Source: Channallabes apus
Lineage: Eukaryota > Chordata > Actinopteri > Siluriformes > Clariidae
Length of the DNA: 64,000 nucleotides
Direction of reading: 5' to 3'
Assembly: GCA_030522415.1 (NCBI GenBank)
Contig: CM060113.1
Location: 9,468,565 to 9,532,564 of the forward strand
The position numbers were made by a program, and so were the translations under genes. Of this stretch, positions 25,012 through 38,153 are shown in pieces (within the stretch, counting starts at the first letter, position 1; each line of letters starts with the position of its first letter). Below the pieces are notes generated by a model. That model saw nothing but the letters and a program-made list of their open reading frames with translations, was not told the DNA's origin and did no database searches.

Positions 25012-26961
25012 CAGACCGTCCTGGACATCCATCATGGCCGCTGCTTTCTAAAGTAGTAGTTCATATGATCCGGATTTCAGTCTAAATCTAAATCTCGCCC
25101 GTTTCTGCTAAACAAGTTATAGTGTAGAATATTATTCACTGATGCTCACTGCAATGGCGTTTAGCCTCGCATGTTTCTCGCAGGATGTTGATTCAGGCAA
25201 AAATCAGATCAAGATCGTGGATTAAGCTGCAACAAAGTGGGTCTGACTTCTCATCACTGGTAAAGATAGTTCTAACAGGAAATAGTAGGTATAAATGAAC
25301 CGTTACTGTTACAGCTGTACAGAGAGGAGAGAAAAGGACTACTAGGGTTAGCATCACAGTAAGTTTCCAAATAACGAAGGAAAATAAAAAGATAGGAAAC
25401 AAACCTAACAAGGGAGAAAAGAAAACGTCTAGGTGTAGAACACTCTTCTAAACCTCTAAACTGTAAATAAAAAAAATTTTAAAAAAGAAAGAAACGCACA
25501 AGCACTGAGCAGGTAACACAGCTTTTTATCAGTCTCGAAGGTCACATCTTCATCTTCCCCCCCTAAGCAAAAAAAAAAAAAAAATGTACAAAGTACAGCA
25601 GAGTCGAAAATGAGAAAGTTCATTCTGTTCGCAGAGACGAGTGCGTACGAGTGAGTCGCCTGTCTCGGTACGAGCAGGTATCTGTAAAAACCAAGTAGTT
25701 GCTGAGGAACACGAAACGTAAGTAAATAAGTAAATAAGTGCACGCTTGAAAAGTAACTTCAAAATAACAGCGAGCATGTCATGTACAATACGCTGTTACC
25801 GATGATGAAGCTTTTACAGCAATATCTGATATCAGTGCTTTTTTTTCCTTTTCTGTTTATTTTTTATACACCTGAACATGAAAGTGGAGTAAACAGACGA
25901 ATGGGGCGGCGACTGGACACGGCTTAGGATGAGGTTCACTTACTCTCTGTAAGCATCGCTATTAAAAAGTTTGGATGGTGCATACTTTGACGAAGAAGAA
26001 GGGAAACAAACGAACAAACAAAAACAAAAAAAAGAAGTAAACAATAGATGGCTACTACAGCTAAAGACGGTTCGTTAAAAAGCTAACATGTCTCATTTAA
26101 ATATTTAAATTAGTATACCACACACCAAGTGATGCTCAACGTACTCCGTCACTTGGGACGATCTCACCTTTACACAATCAAGTGGGAGGGGGGGGGGGGG
26201 GGGAAATAAAGAAAGAGATGAATATTTGCCCTTTAGATGTACCAAAAATGTCCGATGTGAATTACTGTACATGCACCGTGTTTTTTTTTTTGTTTTGTTA
26301 GTTTTTTTCCCATTGGCTGAGATTATGTAGAATCCATGTCGTCTTCCCTGATTTAGATCCAAATTCAGAAACTATCCCACTAGTTAAAGGCACAGATCAT
26401 CTAGGAGTAGGTCTATTATACTACTTACTACTTTTTTTTTAAGCAATGCAGCTGAAACCTCCACATCATAATGGGCTCTACAATAAACAGACATCGAACA
26501 GTGTGAAGGGGAAAATAATAATAATAATAAAAAACAATTCTTGCCACAAGAGATGGCACAGACATTTGAATCAAATCTGAACTCCCCTTGATGTGAACAA
26601 AAATCAAAACACACACACTTTTTATTCTTTTTTTTGTTGTTTTTTTTTACACACCCACAGCTTTGTTAGTTGCCTAGAAAGTCGATTACAAAACTTTCGA
26701 TTTAGAGACCGACACCTCTAATCAACGCAGACTACAAAATTCAGAGACAGCCGAGACGTTTTTTGTCTAGTACCCCCGTTAACAGTTACAAAATGTGCTT
26801 GATGTCATGTCTTCTTTATTTTCTTTTTTTTTTTTTTCCTTAAGCCCTACTGACCTGGTTCTCTTTGGCCTAATATGTCTCTAATGAAAGAAGCTTCTGG
26901 AACGGTGGAGTTGTTGAAGAGATTAGACATGGTGTTTTTTTTGTCTCCCCGCCCCCCCCAA
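23670..26961 (-). other. fmr1: candidate fmr1 3' UTR
   Basis: From the fmr1 stop downstream there are about 3.3 kb with no SINE, LINE or Tc1 sequence that I recognise, in sharp contrast to both flanks. The stretch is AT-rich, with homopolymers and a poly-A run at 24979-25010 (plus strand). It ends at a doubled AATAAA (minus strand, 23690-23699). A long 3' UTR is known for FMR1. The exact cleavage site is inferred. Confidence 0.45.
23690..23699 (-). terminator. candidate fmr1 polyadenylation signal
   Basis: The minus strand reads AATAAATAAAGG, two overlapping AATAAA hexamers, at the end of the repeat-free 3' stretch. Other AATAAA hexamers occur earlier in the same stretch, so alternative ends are possible. 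Confidence 0.35.
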
Positions 26962-27129
26962 TTACGACACGCCGTTCATGACGACCTGGCTGTCTTGGCC
27001 TTCCTGCTTTTCTTTCTTTATCCCTCGATCCTTGACGGTCCTCTGTCGGGGGCCGGTGGGGTCGCCACTGGGGCCCTGAGAGCCTCGGCTGGTGTGGACG
27101 CTCCTCTCGTTATTGCTGTCGACGCGAAT
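26962..27129 (-). CDS. fmr1: fmr1 coding exon 15 (terminal)
   Basis: This exon encodes [20 protein letters not shown], then [20 protein letters not shown] and [15 protein letters not shown], followed by TAA. It matches the FMR1 C-terminal tail ([12 protein letters not shown], final NGV). The acceptor is caacag. It lies beyond a 5.5-kb intron filled with transposons. Confidence 0.95.
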   Translation of the reverse strand: MRVDSNNERSVHTSRGSQGPSGDPTGPRQRTVKDRGIKKEKQEGQDSQVVMNGVS

Positions 27130-27233
27130 CTGTTGAGACGGAAAGTCAGGAGATGATTACAGATGCTCTGAAAAACGTCTCATGTTACTACATTTAACGA
27201 ATGTAAACTTACCAGTTAAAAAAAAAAAAAAAA

Positions 27234-27312
<79 letters not shown>

Positions 27313-30300
27313 TACACACACACACACACACATACATACAAACCGGATTCCAAAAAAGTTGGGACACTAAACAAATTGTGAATAAAAACTGAATGCAATG
27401 ATGTGGAGATGGCAAATGTCAATATTTTATTCAGAATAGAACATAGATGACAAATCAAAAGTTTAATCCGAGAAAATTTATCATCTTAAAGGAAAAATAT
27501 GTTGATTCCAAATTTCACGGTGTCAACAAATCCCAAAAAAGTTGGGACAAGTAGGCATAAGAGGCTGGAAAAAGTAAATTTGAGCGTAACGAAGAGCTGG
27601 AAGACCAATTAACAGTAATTAGGTTAATTGGCAACATGATTGGGTATAAAAAGAGCTTCTCAGAGTGGCAGTGTCTCTCAGAAGCCAAGATGGGTAGAGG
27701 ATCACCAATTCCCACAATGTTGCACAGAAAGATAGTGGAGCAATATCAGAAAGGTGTTACCCAGCGAAAAATTGCAAAGACTTTGCAGTTATCATCATCA
27801 ACTGTGCATAATATCATCCGAAGATTCAGAGAATCTGGAACAATCTCTGTGCGTAAGGGTCAAGGGCGTAAAACCATACTGGATGCCCGTGATCTCCGGG
27901 CCCTTAAACGACACTGCACCACAAACAGGAATGCTACTGTAAAGGAAACCACAGAATGGGCTCAGGAATACTTCCAGAAACCATCGTCAGTGAACACAAT
28001 CCACCGTGCCATCCGCCGTTGCCAGCTGAAACTCTACAGTGCAAAGAAGAAGCCATTTCTAAGCAAGATCCACAAGCACAGGCGTTTTCATTGGGCCAGG
28101 GATCATTTAAAATGGAGTGTGGCAAAATGGAAGACTGTTCTGTGGTCAGACGAGTCACGATTCGAAGTTCTTGTTGGAAATGTGGGACGCCATGTCATCC
28201 GGACCAAAGAGGACAAGGACAACCCAAGTTATCAACGCTCAGTTCAGAAGCCTGCATCTCTGATGGTATGGGGTTGCATGAGTGTGTGTGGCATGGGCAG
28301 CTTGCATGTCTGGAAAGGCACCATCAATGCAGAAAAATATATTCAGGTTCTAGAACAACATCTAGTCATCTCTTTCAGGGAAGACCCTGCATTTTTCAAC
28401 AAGATAATCACATCAATCACAACAATCGCATCAATCACAACATCATGGCTGCGTAGGAGAAGGATCCGGGTACTGAAATGGCCAGTCTGCAGTCCAGATC
28501 TTTCCCCTATAGAGAACATTTGGCGCATCATAAAGAGGAAGGTGCGACAAAGAAGGCCCAAGACGATTGAACAGTTAGAGGCCTGTATTAGACAAGAATG
28601 GGAGAGCATTCCTATTTCTAAACTTGAGAAACTGGTCTCCTCGGTCCCCAGACGTCTGTTAAGTGTTGTAAGAAGAAGGGGAGATGCCACACAGTGGTGA
28701 AAATGGCCTTGTCCCAACTTTTTTGGGATTTGTTGACACCATGACATTTTGATTCACCATATTTTTCCCTTAAAATGATAAATCATGCTACAAACGTTTT
28801 AACTGAGAAAATTTATGTTCTATTCTGAATAAAATATTAACATTTGCCATCTCCACATCATTGCATTCTGTTTTAATTCACAATTTGTTTAGTGTCCCAA
28901 CTTTTTTGGAATCCGGTTTGTATATATAAATACAAGGGTTGGGCATTGAAACTGAAACGCCTGGTTTTAGACCACAATAATTCATTAGTATGGTGTAGGG
29001 CCTCCTTTTGCGGCCAATACAGCATCAATTTGTCTTGGGAATGACAGATACAAGTCCTGCACAGTGGCCAGAGGGATTTTGATGCAGTGGATGCTGGTGG
29101 AGGAAACCACCTTCAGGATACATTGGGTGCACATGGTCCTCCAGAATGGTTCGGTAGTCCTCATCAATGACGCGACCATCTTGCACAAGTATTGGGCCTA
29201 GGGAATGTCATGATATTCCAGGTCAAACCATCACTGCCCATCAGTCCCATGCTTCACTCTGGGCATGCAACAGTCTGGGTGGTACGCTTGTTTGAGGCTT
29301 CTCCACATCGTAACTCTACCGGATGTTGGGAAAAACTGTGAAGGTGGATAATACAGGTTTCACATCGTCCACAGCCCGAGATTCTTGCTGCTGGCACCAT
29401 TGAAACCGATGTTTGTCATTGGCACGAGTGACCAAAGGTTTGGCTATAGCAGCCCGGCCATGTACATTGAAGTTTGGTGTCACTTTCTAACTCCATGATG
29501 GTTCCTGATTTCTTTCTACATTGTAAAGGAATGCTGAAGGCGTCCAAAAATACATTAATCTCCTTTGAACAGTTGATAGAGATGTTTCTGCTACTTCTGC
29601 TCTGTAAAGACTTCATAACACACCTAATCTGAGAAGGATTGTGTACCTATATAACTGGTATGTACCGGACCGAAACGTGAATTTCAGTGCCACTTAAATG
29701 CCTGAACTGTCGATTTAAATATTTGTTCTCTAGATTCATGTTTTTTTAGATTAATAGTTTGTTAGATTTAATTAAAAAAAATAAGCACAAATCATCAGGA
29801 AATGAGAGACCATCCGAGATGCGCGTGAATGCAGCAACTAATGGCGCTTTTCCACAGCATAGTACGGCACGACATGGTTCAGTTCTACTCACTTTTGGGG
29901 GGTTTTCCACTGGGAACAGTACCTGGTACTTGGTCCTTTTTTAGTACCACCTCAGCTGAGGTTCCAAGCGCGCCGAACCATTACCAAAACGTGACGTGTA
30001 AACTCCGCTGGTCACTGATTAGCCGGAGAAAATCGTCATTACTGCGTCACCAAACTTGCGACACGAGACACACGAGAAACAGAACCGCTATATTTAGAAC
30101 AGCCAGAGAAGGATCGGACGCACCTTTTTGTATTAACTGTCGACCTCTTTTGAAACAAACTCCTTCGTCTCGCTGTTAAAAACATCCACATGCAGAGAAT
30201 GAAGAACATCATGCCGTCGATATGCTCCATTGTTGTGTGTTAGTTTGTGGCGCGTTTACGATGACATCATGGCAGTAGAGGCGCCGCGACTAAACGACAC

Positions 30301-33300
30301 GTGAGTAATCCCGCCCACTCTAAAGCGTTACTAAACTGCAGTGGAAGCGCAAACCGAGCCAAACTGAGCCGAACCGAAGTGAGTTGAACTGAACCGTGTC
30401 GTGCCGTACTATGCAGTGGAAAAGAGGCATAACATTACACTCACTCTGACGTCAGCAGGCGGTCTACCGCTATCTTAGCATGCTAAATTAAACAACTTTC
30501 GTTAAAATGCCTAAAACTAAACTGTCGAAACTGTGGCTATATTTCACAAGAAAGGATTCCAACACCGCGACGTGCAGCGAATGTTTTACAGCAGTTGCGT
30601 TTAAAGAGGGAAACACATCAAATCTAATGAAACATTTGAAGGCAGACGGAATAAAGTTAAACGCAGAATAAATACACGGAATAAAATTAAAAGCAGTGGG
30701 AGGCACCGTGTTTAACAGCTTGCGGACAACAGCTGGCGCTATTGGTGTGGACGACCCTCAGCCCCAATCATATTAACCGTAGCAAAAAGGATTGCGCCGA
30801 TTATGATGACGACAGCAGCCTTTCCGCAGGTTAGCAGTAGTAGCGCTAATGTCACGTTAATTGCAAAATGCAAATCTTGCATTCATGCTAACAAATGGTC
30901 AAACAATTTGTAAAATACGAATGTAACATACAGCAGGCTAAAAATGGCTTTTGAAACTTTTTTTTTTTACTAAACAGTCTGGTGAAAGGTTACAATAAAG
31001 GTTGTTTCATAAATTTAAATGAACTCGTTTGTGTGAGAGTGTTGATGAGTGTAAAGACTTTAAAACACATTTTTAAAAATAATGATTTCCTGGTTTCCCT
31101 GGCACAAACAAGATAAATAAAAATAAATAAATCACAAGTACCAGTCAAATTATACTTGTACATTGATAACGACCCAGAATTTCCTAACTGGTGCATCCTT
31201 AATTATCACTTACAGCATGTTATAGCAGTTTTTCTTTTAGTTTGTTTCAGGCTTGTGCGAAAGATGAGCATCTAATTTATGTATCATCAACCTTTCTTCT
31301 ACCACAAGAAAAAAAATAAAGTTTCTTTTTTTTTTTTAAGCTTTGAGAAGGACACAACTGTTAATTTTCACAAAGTCTGCTTCTTTAGGGTTTTTAGGTC
31401 TTTTTGTCAAACGTTCAAAATATGGTATACTGAAGTATAATTACAAACATTTCATAAACGTCAAAGGCTTTTATTGACAATTACTTTGCGTTTATTCCAG
31501 AGTCTATATTTGCAGTGTTGACTCGTACAGGGATTGGACGGCTGAGGACTGGGGTAAAGTCATTTTCTCTGATGAGTCCCATTTCCAATTGTTGGGGGCA
31601 CGCAGGGAAAAAAAAAAAAAGCTCATCTGGAGAAGAAAAGGTGAGTGCTGCCATCAGTTCTGTGTAACGCCAACAGTAAAGCATCAAGAAACAATGTGTG
31701 TGTGGTCACTTCTCAGACAAGGGATTGGGCTCACTCTCAATTTTGCCTGAGAACACGGTCATGACAAAATAAGAGAGAGCAACTTCTCCCAACCACCCAA
31801 GAACAGTCAATGCCTTTTTCAGCATGTCACACACTGCGAATATTGACTCTTTGAATAAACTTCATGTAATTGACAATAAAAGCCTCTGTCATTTATGAAA
31901 TGCTTGTAATTATACTTCAGTATACCATGAAGAAGCAAACTTTGTGAAAATTATTTTTCAAAACTTTTGCCCATGGCAGTATAAATTAAAAGCTATTTAT
32001 AAGCAAAGGATTATAAACAAAGTAGTAGCAATAAAATATAAGGTGATTAAAATTTAACGATTGCAGATGTCAGAATACTGTGATGAAATCTATGGCGTAG
32101 GGGACGTGATGTGGAGACAAGAGTCACATGAGTGACAAAGGATGCACACCTGAGGAAAATGTGGCTGATTTTCTTTTCTCTCATAGCGATAAACAATTAT
32201 AGAAGAAGAAAGAAGAAGAAAAAAAAAAAAAGTCTCTTTTCTCCCTGGTTCTAGCAGCTGACTCGGGCGGGTTAAGACCAAAAAGTGGCTAAACTATGGA
32301 GGTTTTGGTTAAGGTGTCGCCATTGCATTGTTGTTTGTAGTATACAGACCCGTGTAAGGACCATTAGTACTAAACACAAGTGTGATAACTTCATGAACCA
32401 AAAAATTATTAAATTCATTGGAAGATAATTTGGTCACTAAATTTTGTTACACTCCTACTATAAAAACAACATTTTTTAATAGTAGGAGTACAACAAACAA
32501 TATAACCCTTAAATCTGTCAATACTGTCTAGAAATGAATGTTATCACGTTAACATTAAACCAAACACAAACGCCATTAATGTTTATCAAACATGAAATGA
32601 TTCACACAGACATCAAAGGTTCTCCGTATCATCACTGACGTTTAGAGTAATTGGTTACCTGTAGTGAATCCTCCTGCAGCCTCGGCTTTGAGTCTCTGGA
32701 GTCTCTGGAGTTCCTGGGACGCGACTCACTCCAGTGCACGTCCTCACCTGATAAAACACAACATAAAGTTAAACGTGACGTCACCACATTAAAAGCAAAT
32801 GGGACGAGCTGGGCTAAAAGTGACTCACATCAATCAATAAACTACAACTGTGAGAAATCAATCTAAATGAATCTTTAACCACATAAATGCTTTTGATAAA
32901 CATAAATCTAAATGACTTTAGTCTTTTATTCAGGCAGTCTTTACAAATTTAATCGTACTCTAAATAATAATGTGCCTTTTCATTTATATTGCTCATCACT
33001 GTATTACAGAAGGCTTGTTTCTAATTGGTTAAATTTTTTTGATTAGCTTTCTATAACAGCAGCAAGTTTATTATTATTATTATTTAATTTTTTCTTAACG
33101 TATACGTTCCTTCTAATAAGTTACAGTTTCTATAGTAACAGCAACTTCGTGAATGCTCCACATAAAATTGTTAACGAAGGTATTTACATGCAGTTCCCAG
33201 ATTAGCAGCATCAGAGTGCCACCTGCAGGGTAATAGAGGAACTGCACCATATTGACGACCTCAAATTCAAACAACTACAAACTTAAAACGAGTTTAAAAA

Positions 33301-34974
33301 TGAATAAATTGAAATATATATATTTTTGAGTTATTGCGGATGCATTTATTTCCACACAAAAGAACTGGGATGTGTAACTAAATCAATGTTTCCCACCACA
33401 CATTCTCTAGAACACACTACACTACTGTGACATAAAAACACCATCCTGTTTTAGTGGTGTGTCAACTAACACACGGAAGAGTAACTTCAAATTATATTAA
33501 AATTAAATAAATGAAAAGGCCAATCTGCACGTATCTCTGGTGTGTCGTCTGCCTGAATCTAATATAAACCCCCAAAACAAGCATCATCACACAGGATGCC
33601 GTGCTTCCTCCAAATGTGAGAGAAGTTTAAAAAAGTGCACCACCTGGAGGACTGAAGAGGAACAGCTACATTTTACATTTAAATATAAATATACACACAC
33701 ACGCATGTGTACGCACAGAAACACGTACATGCACTATGTTGCCAAAAGTATTCGCTCGCCTGCCTTCACATGCATAGGAACTTGAGTAACATCCAATTCT
33801 TAATCCATAGAGTTTAATATGATATGTTTGGTTTTATATTTGCGATGCTTTAAGGTTATTTTTTTTGAGCAATTAAAAAAATATATACAAGTAATTACTT
33901 TTGTAACCTCCTCCACCTCCTCTTCCTCCTCTTCCTCGTCCCCGACCGCCGCCGGCTCCCCTCTTCCGTCCGTCTGGGACCCGTTTGGGGTAACCCATAG
34001 ACTCTTCATCGGTGGGAGCCAAGGACCAGTCACTCAGCTCGTCTCTGTGGTCCGATTCGGTCTCGGATGCGTTGGACGCTTCAGAATTGGTGCCTTGAGG
34101 AAAATATTTAGGAACACACAAAATAAATAGATAAATTAATAAAAATAAAATAAAGACTGGATTAGTCTTTTAGAGCAAAGACCTCTTTAAACCAGCAGTC
34201 ATAAAAAAAGCTAAGTTAAAAAATGTTAATCGTTAAAACATGCTTATTCTCTCAAAACGCAACAGTAAAGAAACCAATAAAACACATTTTAACTGCAGAG
34301 TAAAAGTGTCGTGCGTCTAATTGATATTAAAATAAGTCTGCGCTACTCAGGAGGTTGTAGTTTTCAGTCACTGTAAGCATTTTAAGCCAAGAATCCTTTT
34401 ATTTAACACTAAAGGGAAAAAGTGAAATATCATGCAAATAATGGTTGTTAAAACTATTTTATCATCAAACTATAACATTTATGAACTAGTGGGAGAGGAA
34501 TTAATTTGTGCACACAATGTCATCAGGTCATTAAACTACTAAGTGCCAACCCCTTTTCAGTATGCAAATGTAAACCATAAGACACTTGGAAAGGATGACA
34601 TTGATGGTTTGGAGTGCGTCAGATTTATTAACAAAATCTGTAAAACAATTAACACCCCTGTGCACTTGTCCCCCCCCCTGGAACTGCCACCATAAAGCAT
34701 TTTCACAAGTTGAAAGCTGCAAAACTACAGAATTTATTCTCTTTTTCTTTCAATGAGCTTTATACCTGACGCAAACGTAGGCCCTCGTCTCCCTCGCCCA
34801 CCACGACTGAACGGCTTGCCCCCTCGGGGATGTCCCATGCCGTTATCAGAGCTGAACGGTTTCTCCTTCTCTGGTCGGCCTGATGGAGCCCGGGGGCCTC
34901 CGCCGATCTGTCGCAGCTGCTCATCGATCTGAAGCCTCTCCATCCTTAACTGATCCACCTCCTGATCACAAAGG

Positions 34975-35009
<35 letters not shown>

Positions 35010-38000
35010 ACATAACTGCAATAAACTAAAGTCTAAATGTTCAGTCAATTCTATTTGGTGTGGCGTATGAACACAGTGCTTTAAGGGCTACACAGACTAG
35101 AATAGAATAATAATACTGCTGCAAAGTCTTCCACAGGTGTCCAACCAGGGAAAAGAACAAGGTCCAGGTTGATGCATCAGGTTCCTGTTTAATCCCAATA
35201 CCTCAGAAAAATGGGGAAGAAAGGACCTTAAGGTTTACCTTGAGATAGTTGAGGTGGTAGTCGAGCAGGAGGCGTGCGTTTGAGATGCTTTCTTTCGTCC
35301 CGACAAATACAAACGGCACCATGCCCTTTAGACAGGCGTGAGATTCAATCAGCGTTAAGCATGTAGAGAAATAACATTAAAACATTGATGAACCACAAAA
35401 TTATCCAAGACCATGATACTTATTTACTAAATTAACACATCCACTTCACATCCCTTACCATTTCTAAATTATGCTCTCTGTTCCTGTATGTTCTCTTCTA
35501 CAATTACCATATGGACAATATTTCTTAAAAATTTAAATAATTCAGATGGAAATATTCCAACTTAACTGTTTACATGGATGCTGATCTTGTGCTGATCTTG
35601 ATGCTTATATGTAAAAACTTTTTCGACATGTGCATAGTGGTTCTGCACGCCGTGAAGCGTTTATTCCGCCAGAAATATAACAGAAGCCATATTTTTCGGC
35701 AGCTTCGAGGTTAGATTAGGCTTCCCATTTTCCCTCTATAAATCTCACCTAATGTGTAACGATTGGTGACAGGAATTCAATCTTGTCAGTAATTAAATAG
35801 TCTTTTGACTACGTATAAAAATGGTGAGCCAATCGCTGCACCCTACACCTCAGCCATGACCAGGTGAATAAAAGTCTGAGCTAAAGACTGGTAGAAGAGA
35901 GTCCCAGACTCCCCTCAAAGTTTCTCAAAATATCCTTCCTGTGAACTCATGTCACCTACTCTTAACCTCTGTGTCGGACAAGCAAGCACAGAAAGTATAT
36001 ACGAGATCTGTCCGGAAAATATTCAGCCATATACGAGGTCAAAAATGATCTGCATTCTATATGATTATATTAAAATTATTTATTTCAAGGCTAACGTCTC
36101 CCCAATCACTGCTGTGCAGGTGTGCACGTGTTACATTAGATCATTTGAGCAAAAATGGGCGCCCCACTTGTCATCTGCAAAAAAAGAAGGGCAGTATACA
36201 GGGATTAATTTTTCTGGATATTTTTCTGAGTGGTTGGGGGGGCGGGGTCTGAGGGTGTACTCGGTGTGAAACAACTCACATAAGAGCATAAACAAGTGTT
36301 TGTACATCTGCAAACAAAATTTTGTCCGATACTCTGAGGAAGGTGAAAGTTTCTTAAAGTGAATTATTGTTAGTGACGAGACACAGATTCATCACTTTGA
36401 ACCTGAAGGTAAACGGCAGCGTACAGAACAGAAACATCCTTAATCGCAGGACAAGAAAAAGTTCAAAAGTCAAACATTAGCTTTAAAATTCATCAACACT
36501 TACAGTTTTCTGGGATTCTCAAGAGCCAGTATTGGAACATTATCAGGAAAAGGAGACGCTTATTGAAGAGCTGAAACCTTTCAACTTTAGATTAAACGCA
36601 GAGGACCGATATGCACGGATGTCATGATCTTGCATAACGATGCACGTCCGCACACCTCGGCCGACATTGTTGAAACTCGGCACAAACTTTGGATTTTTTT
36701 TCATTGGATTTTCACCCGTTTGGGCCCCAAAAGCAGCCGTACAAGGATGAATATTCATTTCTGATGAAGAAGTAAACAGGTGCATTTGTGCCTCACGGCT
36801 CAACCTAAACCACTTTTTAAATGAGGGAATTAGAAAGCTTGTTGACAGATGGACAAAGTGTATTGAAAAGCAAGATTATGTGGAAAAGTGATGCTGTAGA
36901 ATTTATTTAGATTAATTTTCAGAAAAGACAAATGCAAGAGTGCGGGTAAATGTGATGTAAAAAAAAAAAAAAAAAAAAAAAAGACATTTGCTGAAGTTTT
37001 TTAAAATCCTTTGTAGAATCGCCATCAAATGCGTTTGCTGAAATCTCTTTCCTTTTCAAGCATGATTTTCATTTTTTATTTTTATTTGTTTTAAATCCAG
37101 TATTCACAGGGTGTCAAATCTGGGCTTCTGGGCCTCAATGGCATCTAGCGCTCCACTGACCAGTACAGTGAAGTCGCAACTGTTCACGCATGCGCAGGAC
37201 AGCCTGTTCTAGCTGGTTGCCAGGTTACATCAATGTAACGCAAACCGTTCTCGTTCTATTAGCAATGGCTGGGATTTTCACAGACAGACCTTGTATTCAC
37301 TTTGACCAAAGCAAAACCATCAGCTAAAGTGTTTTACATGAGTAATCGTTTCCTAATGAATGGATTGTCTAAGAGTTACACCCCCCCTCTCTCTCTTTCT
37401 GAGTGAAAAACTCATTCTCATCAGCTCAGACTGTTCTGACTGAGGTGTTTTAAGATTCAGTTTTATTTAGATCTGGCTATTATTCCCTTAATCAGTGGAA
37501 TACTAGGGTCCATGTAAAAGTAGCTATTGACAGAAGCTCATGAACATGTACCGACCTCCTCCAGTGGAGAAGATTTCTTCTCGTTTTCCGGTTCCACTCT
37601 GACTCGGACGACTCCGGACTTGTCCACGACCTCCTGAATCAGCTTCCCGCTCTTCCCAATGACTTTGCCTGGTAAAATGGAGCAAAAGATTAATGTTATA
37701 AAGCCAATGATATGGGACATACGGATCCCCGAAACGGAATGGTGGAAAATATATGTTAAAGGAAAAAAAAAAAAAGAAAATTGTTTATGTAACTCTAATC
37801 AAAATATTATCTTGACTGTTTTGCTGCTTCTTCTTCATAATTTTTTTTTGCGGTTGGCAGACAGTTTTTATGTGCATTACTGACACTCACTGGACTGGAA
37901 TGATAACACTACCCTTCCCGGATCAAGTTTGGCATTACTGCCATCTGCTGAACAAAATCGGTAATGCTGAGGGAGTCAAGTTTAGCAAGGTCTCGCGAAA

Positions 38001-38108
38001 TGTTTGCAAGATCTTGAAAAACTTGACATGCCTCATCTTTTTTTCCCCGCCTCAGATTCCCTCCCCCCTCCAAAAGTCCCATTCCCCTACCCCCACACAT
38101 ACATACAT

Positions 38109-38153
<45 letters not shown>

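Noticed and set aside
25456..26616. Minus-strand ORFs of 76-95 codons downstream of fmr1
   Set aside because: They lie in the inferred 3' UTR, have no recognisable domains, and are rich in homopolymer translations.
27956..28456. 166-codon ORF overlapping the Tc1 transposase
   Set aside because: It is a shadow frame; only its [12 protein letters not shown] end is meaningful, as the displaced catalytic block.
34734..35048. 104-codon ORF extending fmr1 coding exon 12 into poly-Phe
   Set aside because: The Phe run translates the intronic poly-T before the acceptor; the real exon starts after gatcag.
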